Positions 19,533 through 21,408 of a stretch of DNA of 21,408 nt are shown piece after piece. Position 1 is the stretch's first letter, and every line of letters begins with the position of its first letter. The DNA is from CALGLS01 sp047626155 (GTDB lineage: Bacteria > Bacteroidota > Bacteroidia > Chitinophagales > Saprospiraceae): the NCBI GenBank assembly GCA_047626155.1, contig JBLHRR010000096.1, forward strand, positions 1-21,408. The letters are read 5' to 3'. The translations under genes and the position numbers were made by a program. Under the pieces are notes generated by a model. The model worked only from the letters and a program-made list of their open reading frames with translations. It was not told where the DNA came from and did no database searches.

Positions 19533-21408
19533 ATGGCTTTTATGAATATACCGCTACCAAAACTAGCAATACTACCTATAGTCCTTCTGATAATCAATTC
19601 ATTAGGTGCCCAAAACACTTGTGATCACCACGAGCATACGGAGCAATTCAGTCCAGGCGACCGAATTGGGTTTGTGGAAAACAAAGGGCAATGGCAAGAT
19701 CCCTTTCAATTCAAAGCGAATATTGGCGGCCTTAACACCCTCTTCCTCGAAGACAATTCCTTCACCTACCTATTTCATGATGAAAATCAAATGCAAGGCC
19801 TACACGATGCCTATTACCAAACTGATTTTAAAAGCTATTTCGTAGATGCGCATTCCTATAAAGTTCATTTTTTAGGGGCTAATGATTCCGTATTAAAAGG
19901 ACAGGAAAAAAGACAAACGCAACTCAATTTCTTCCAGGGGAATGATCAATCGAAGTGGGTCAGTAATGCTGCTGTTTTTGATAAAATCAGATACGAAAAT
20001 TTATACGACCATATCCATCTCGACGCTTACAGCAAAGGCTCTGATTTTAAGTACGACTTCATTGTGGAGCCCTCTGGAGATCCCAGTCAAATTCGTTTGC
20101 AATATGAAAGCGCGGATGGTTTGGAGATTCAAGATGGAAAATTAGTAGTGACCACTTCTGTAAATGTCATTCAAGAATTAGCACCTTATGCTTGGCAAGT
20201 AATTGATGGAAAAGAAATACAAGTGCCTTGCCAATACAAGATCAACAGCAATACCGTTACATTTCATTTTCCGCAAGGATACAACACTGACTTGCCTTTA
20301 GTCATAGACCCCGTGGTACTGGCCGCTACCCTATCCGGCTCTACGCTCAACAAAAACTTCGGACATACTGCCACCTTCGACAATGCTGGAAATATCTATG
20401 CCGGAGGGATTTCTTTTGGTGCTGGTTATCCGACTAACAGTGGTTCCTTCCAAACGGACTTTGCAGGAGGCGAACGCGATATCTGCGTCAGCAAATACAA
20501 CCCAACTGGAACACAAATGTTATATGCCACTTATATCGGTGGTGCCGGCGATGACTTTCCACATAGTATGGTTACTGATTTTAGTGGCCAATTGTACATC
20601 TATGGAAGTTCTACCTCCATCAACTATCCAACCACCAGCAATGCAGTACAGCCTCAACATGGCGGCCTTTCAGATATCATCGTTTCTAAATTAAATACCG
20701 ATGGCAGCCAATTAGTCGGCTCCACCTATCTTGGCGGCACTGATGTAGATGGAGTCAATCAAAGTACTTATTTCGGAAATTATGGGGATGACTTCCGTGG
20801 AGAAATCATCGTGGACGCTCAGGGAAATGCCTACGTCAGCTCTCACTGTTCTTCTTCTGATTTCCCAGTAACTAACAATGCTTATGATCAGACTTACAAT
20901 TCCAACAGTGGTCCTACATTCCTTATTGATCAGGATGCCGTTGTACTAAAATTGAACAGCGACCTTTCTGCCCTCTATTGGGCTACCTTCCTGGGCGGAG
21001 ATGGTACGGATACCGGAGCAGGCCTCCGACTAGATGATAATAACAATGTCTATGTAACGGGAAATGCAGGCCATTCTAACTTCCCCACCGTAGCAGGTGG
21101 CTATCAAACGACTCACCTTGGCGGCGTAGAAGATGCTTATGTTGCCCTTATTTCAGCTGACGGAAGTGAATTGTTAAAATCCACTTTTTTTGGTACAACA
21201 GGTAACGACCACAGTTACTTCATAGATATTGATGAACAAGACAATATCCATATTTTAGGACAAAGCAATGGAGTCATAACTCCTACGCCCTCAGTGACTT
21301 ACTCAACCAATAATAACAGTCCGCAATTTCTAGCAGCTTTCGACAAAAGCCTATCAACACTGATTTATCAAACCAATATCGGTAATGGTGCACTGCCCGC
21401 TGGAACGA
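19533..21408 (+). CDS. Large secreted SBBP-repeat protein (DUF7948 type), 5' part only
   Basis: Open from ATG at 19533 to the window end (625 codons, no stop seen). A signal peptide (IPLPKLAILPIVLLIINSLG, cleavage near LGAQ at about residue 27) precedes a domain at about 45-260 starting GFVENKGQWQDPFQFKANIG and ending DLPLVIDPVVL, the DUF7948 pattern. From about 276 on there are SBBP-type repeats with FDNAGNIYAGG, NPTGTQMLYATYIGGAGDD, TDGSQLVGSTYLGGTDVDG, DAQGNAYVSSHCSSSDFPVT, ALYWATFLGGDGTDT and NNNVYVTGNAGHSNFPTV, consistent with a beta-propeller-like array. Family knowledge: such proteins often end in a T9SS type B sorting domain and are surface-exposed or secreted; that end is outside this window. 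Binding target unknown. It is likely a separate transcript, divergent from rluF. Confidence 0.88.
   Translation, partial: MAFMNIPLPKLAILPIVLLIINSLGAQNTCDHHEHTEQFSPGDRIGFVENKGQWQDPFQFKANIGGLNTLFLEDNSFTYLFHDENQMQGLHDAYYQTDFKSYFVDAHSYKVHFLGANDSVLKGQEKRQTQLNFFQGNDQSKWVSNAAVFDKIRYENLYDHIHLDAYSKGSDFKYDFIVEPSGDPSQIRLQYESADGLEIQDGKLVVTTSVNVIQELAPYAWQVIDGKEIQVPCQYKINSNTVTFHFPQGYNTDLPLVIDPVVLAATLSGSTLNKNFGHTATFDNAGNIYAGGISFGAGYPTNSGSFQTDFAGGERDICVSKYNPTGTQMLYATYIGGAGDDFPHSMVTDFSGQLYIYGSSTSINYPTTSNAVQPQHGGLSDIIVSKLNTDGSQLVGSTYLGGTDVDGVNQSTYFGNYGDDFRGEIIVDAQGNAYVSSHCSSSDFPVTNNAYDQTYNSNSGPTFLIDQDAVVLKLNSDLSALYWATFLGGDGTDTGAGLRLDDNNNVYVTGNAGHSNFPTVAGGYQTTHLGGVEDAYVALISADGSELLKSTFFGTTGNDHSYFIDIDEQDNIHILGQSNGVITPTPSVTYSTNNNSPQFLAAFDKSLSTLIYQTNIGNGALPAGT

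Overview
The window looks like chromosomal DNA of a Bacteroidota bacterium, most likely of the Saprospiria (Lewinella or Haliscomenobacter type). The evidence is a secreted protein with a type IX secretion (T9SS) C-terminal sorting domain, a decayed type B (gliding-motility-associated) sorting domain, a choice-of-anchor B protein, an SBBP-repeat giant protein, several promoters matching the Bacteroidota consensus TTTG-N(18-22)-TAnnTTTG, and AT-rich intergenic DNA filled with palindromes. The species assignment is inference.

Layout, left to right. 1-1.2 kb: palindromes and a PAP2_3 (Aur1-like) membrane phosphatase/phosphotransferase. 1.4-1.7 kb: a self-contained unit encoding an unrecognised 35-residue peptide, with its own promoter and a very strong terminator. 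1.7-3.6 kb: an mscS channel gene flanked by two gene wrecks, namely a type B sorting domain fragment and a frameshifted N-terminal piece of a membrane protein. 3.6-7.6 kb: a divergent pair of accessory-looking genes, a twitch-domain radical SAM enzyme and a 919-residue SF1 helicase with a C-terminal nuclease-like domain, closed by a large hairpin. 7.8-13.1 kb: mostly minus-strand genes (DinB/DUF1572 protein, secreted choice-of-anchor B protein, small membrane protein, outer-membrane beta-barrel, small lipoprotein). 13.1-14.2 kb: a poorly coding stretch with one or two small orphan ORFs. 14.2-16.8 kb: tRNA-Ser(GCU) with clear promoter and terminator, then a compact modABC molybdate-import operon. 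16.9-19.3 kb: a group II PLP-dependent decarboxylase and the pseudouridine synthase RluF. 19.5 kb to the end: the 5' part of a large secreted SBBP-repeat protein that runs off the window.

Genes that clearly work together are modA-modB-modC (substrate-binding lipoprotein, permease, ATPase). The secreted proteins share the T9SS export route, whose machinery is not in this window. The helicase-nuclease is the best candidate for a genome-defence or nucleic-acid-processing role, but it stands alone, so this is only inference.

The most distinctive non-genic signal is two families of dispersed intergenic palindromes. One is built on GGTAGATGAGG/GGGCGGATnAGGG (three copies, at about 3.18, 14.08 and 18.41 kb). 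The other has AAAC-rich arms, two copies being centred on TTCGA (three copies, at about 0.27, 11.01 and 19.37 kb). I found no CRISPR array, no intact insertion sequence, no prophage and no rRNA.
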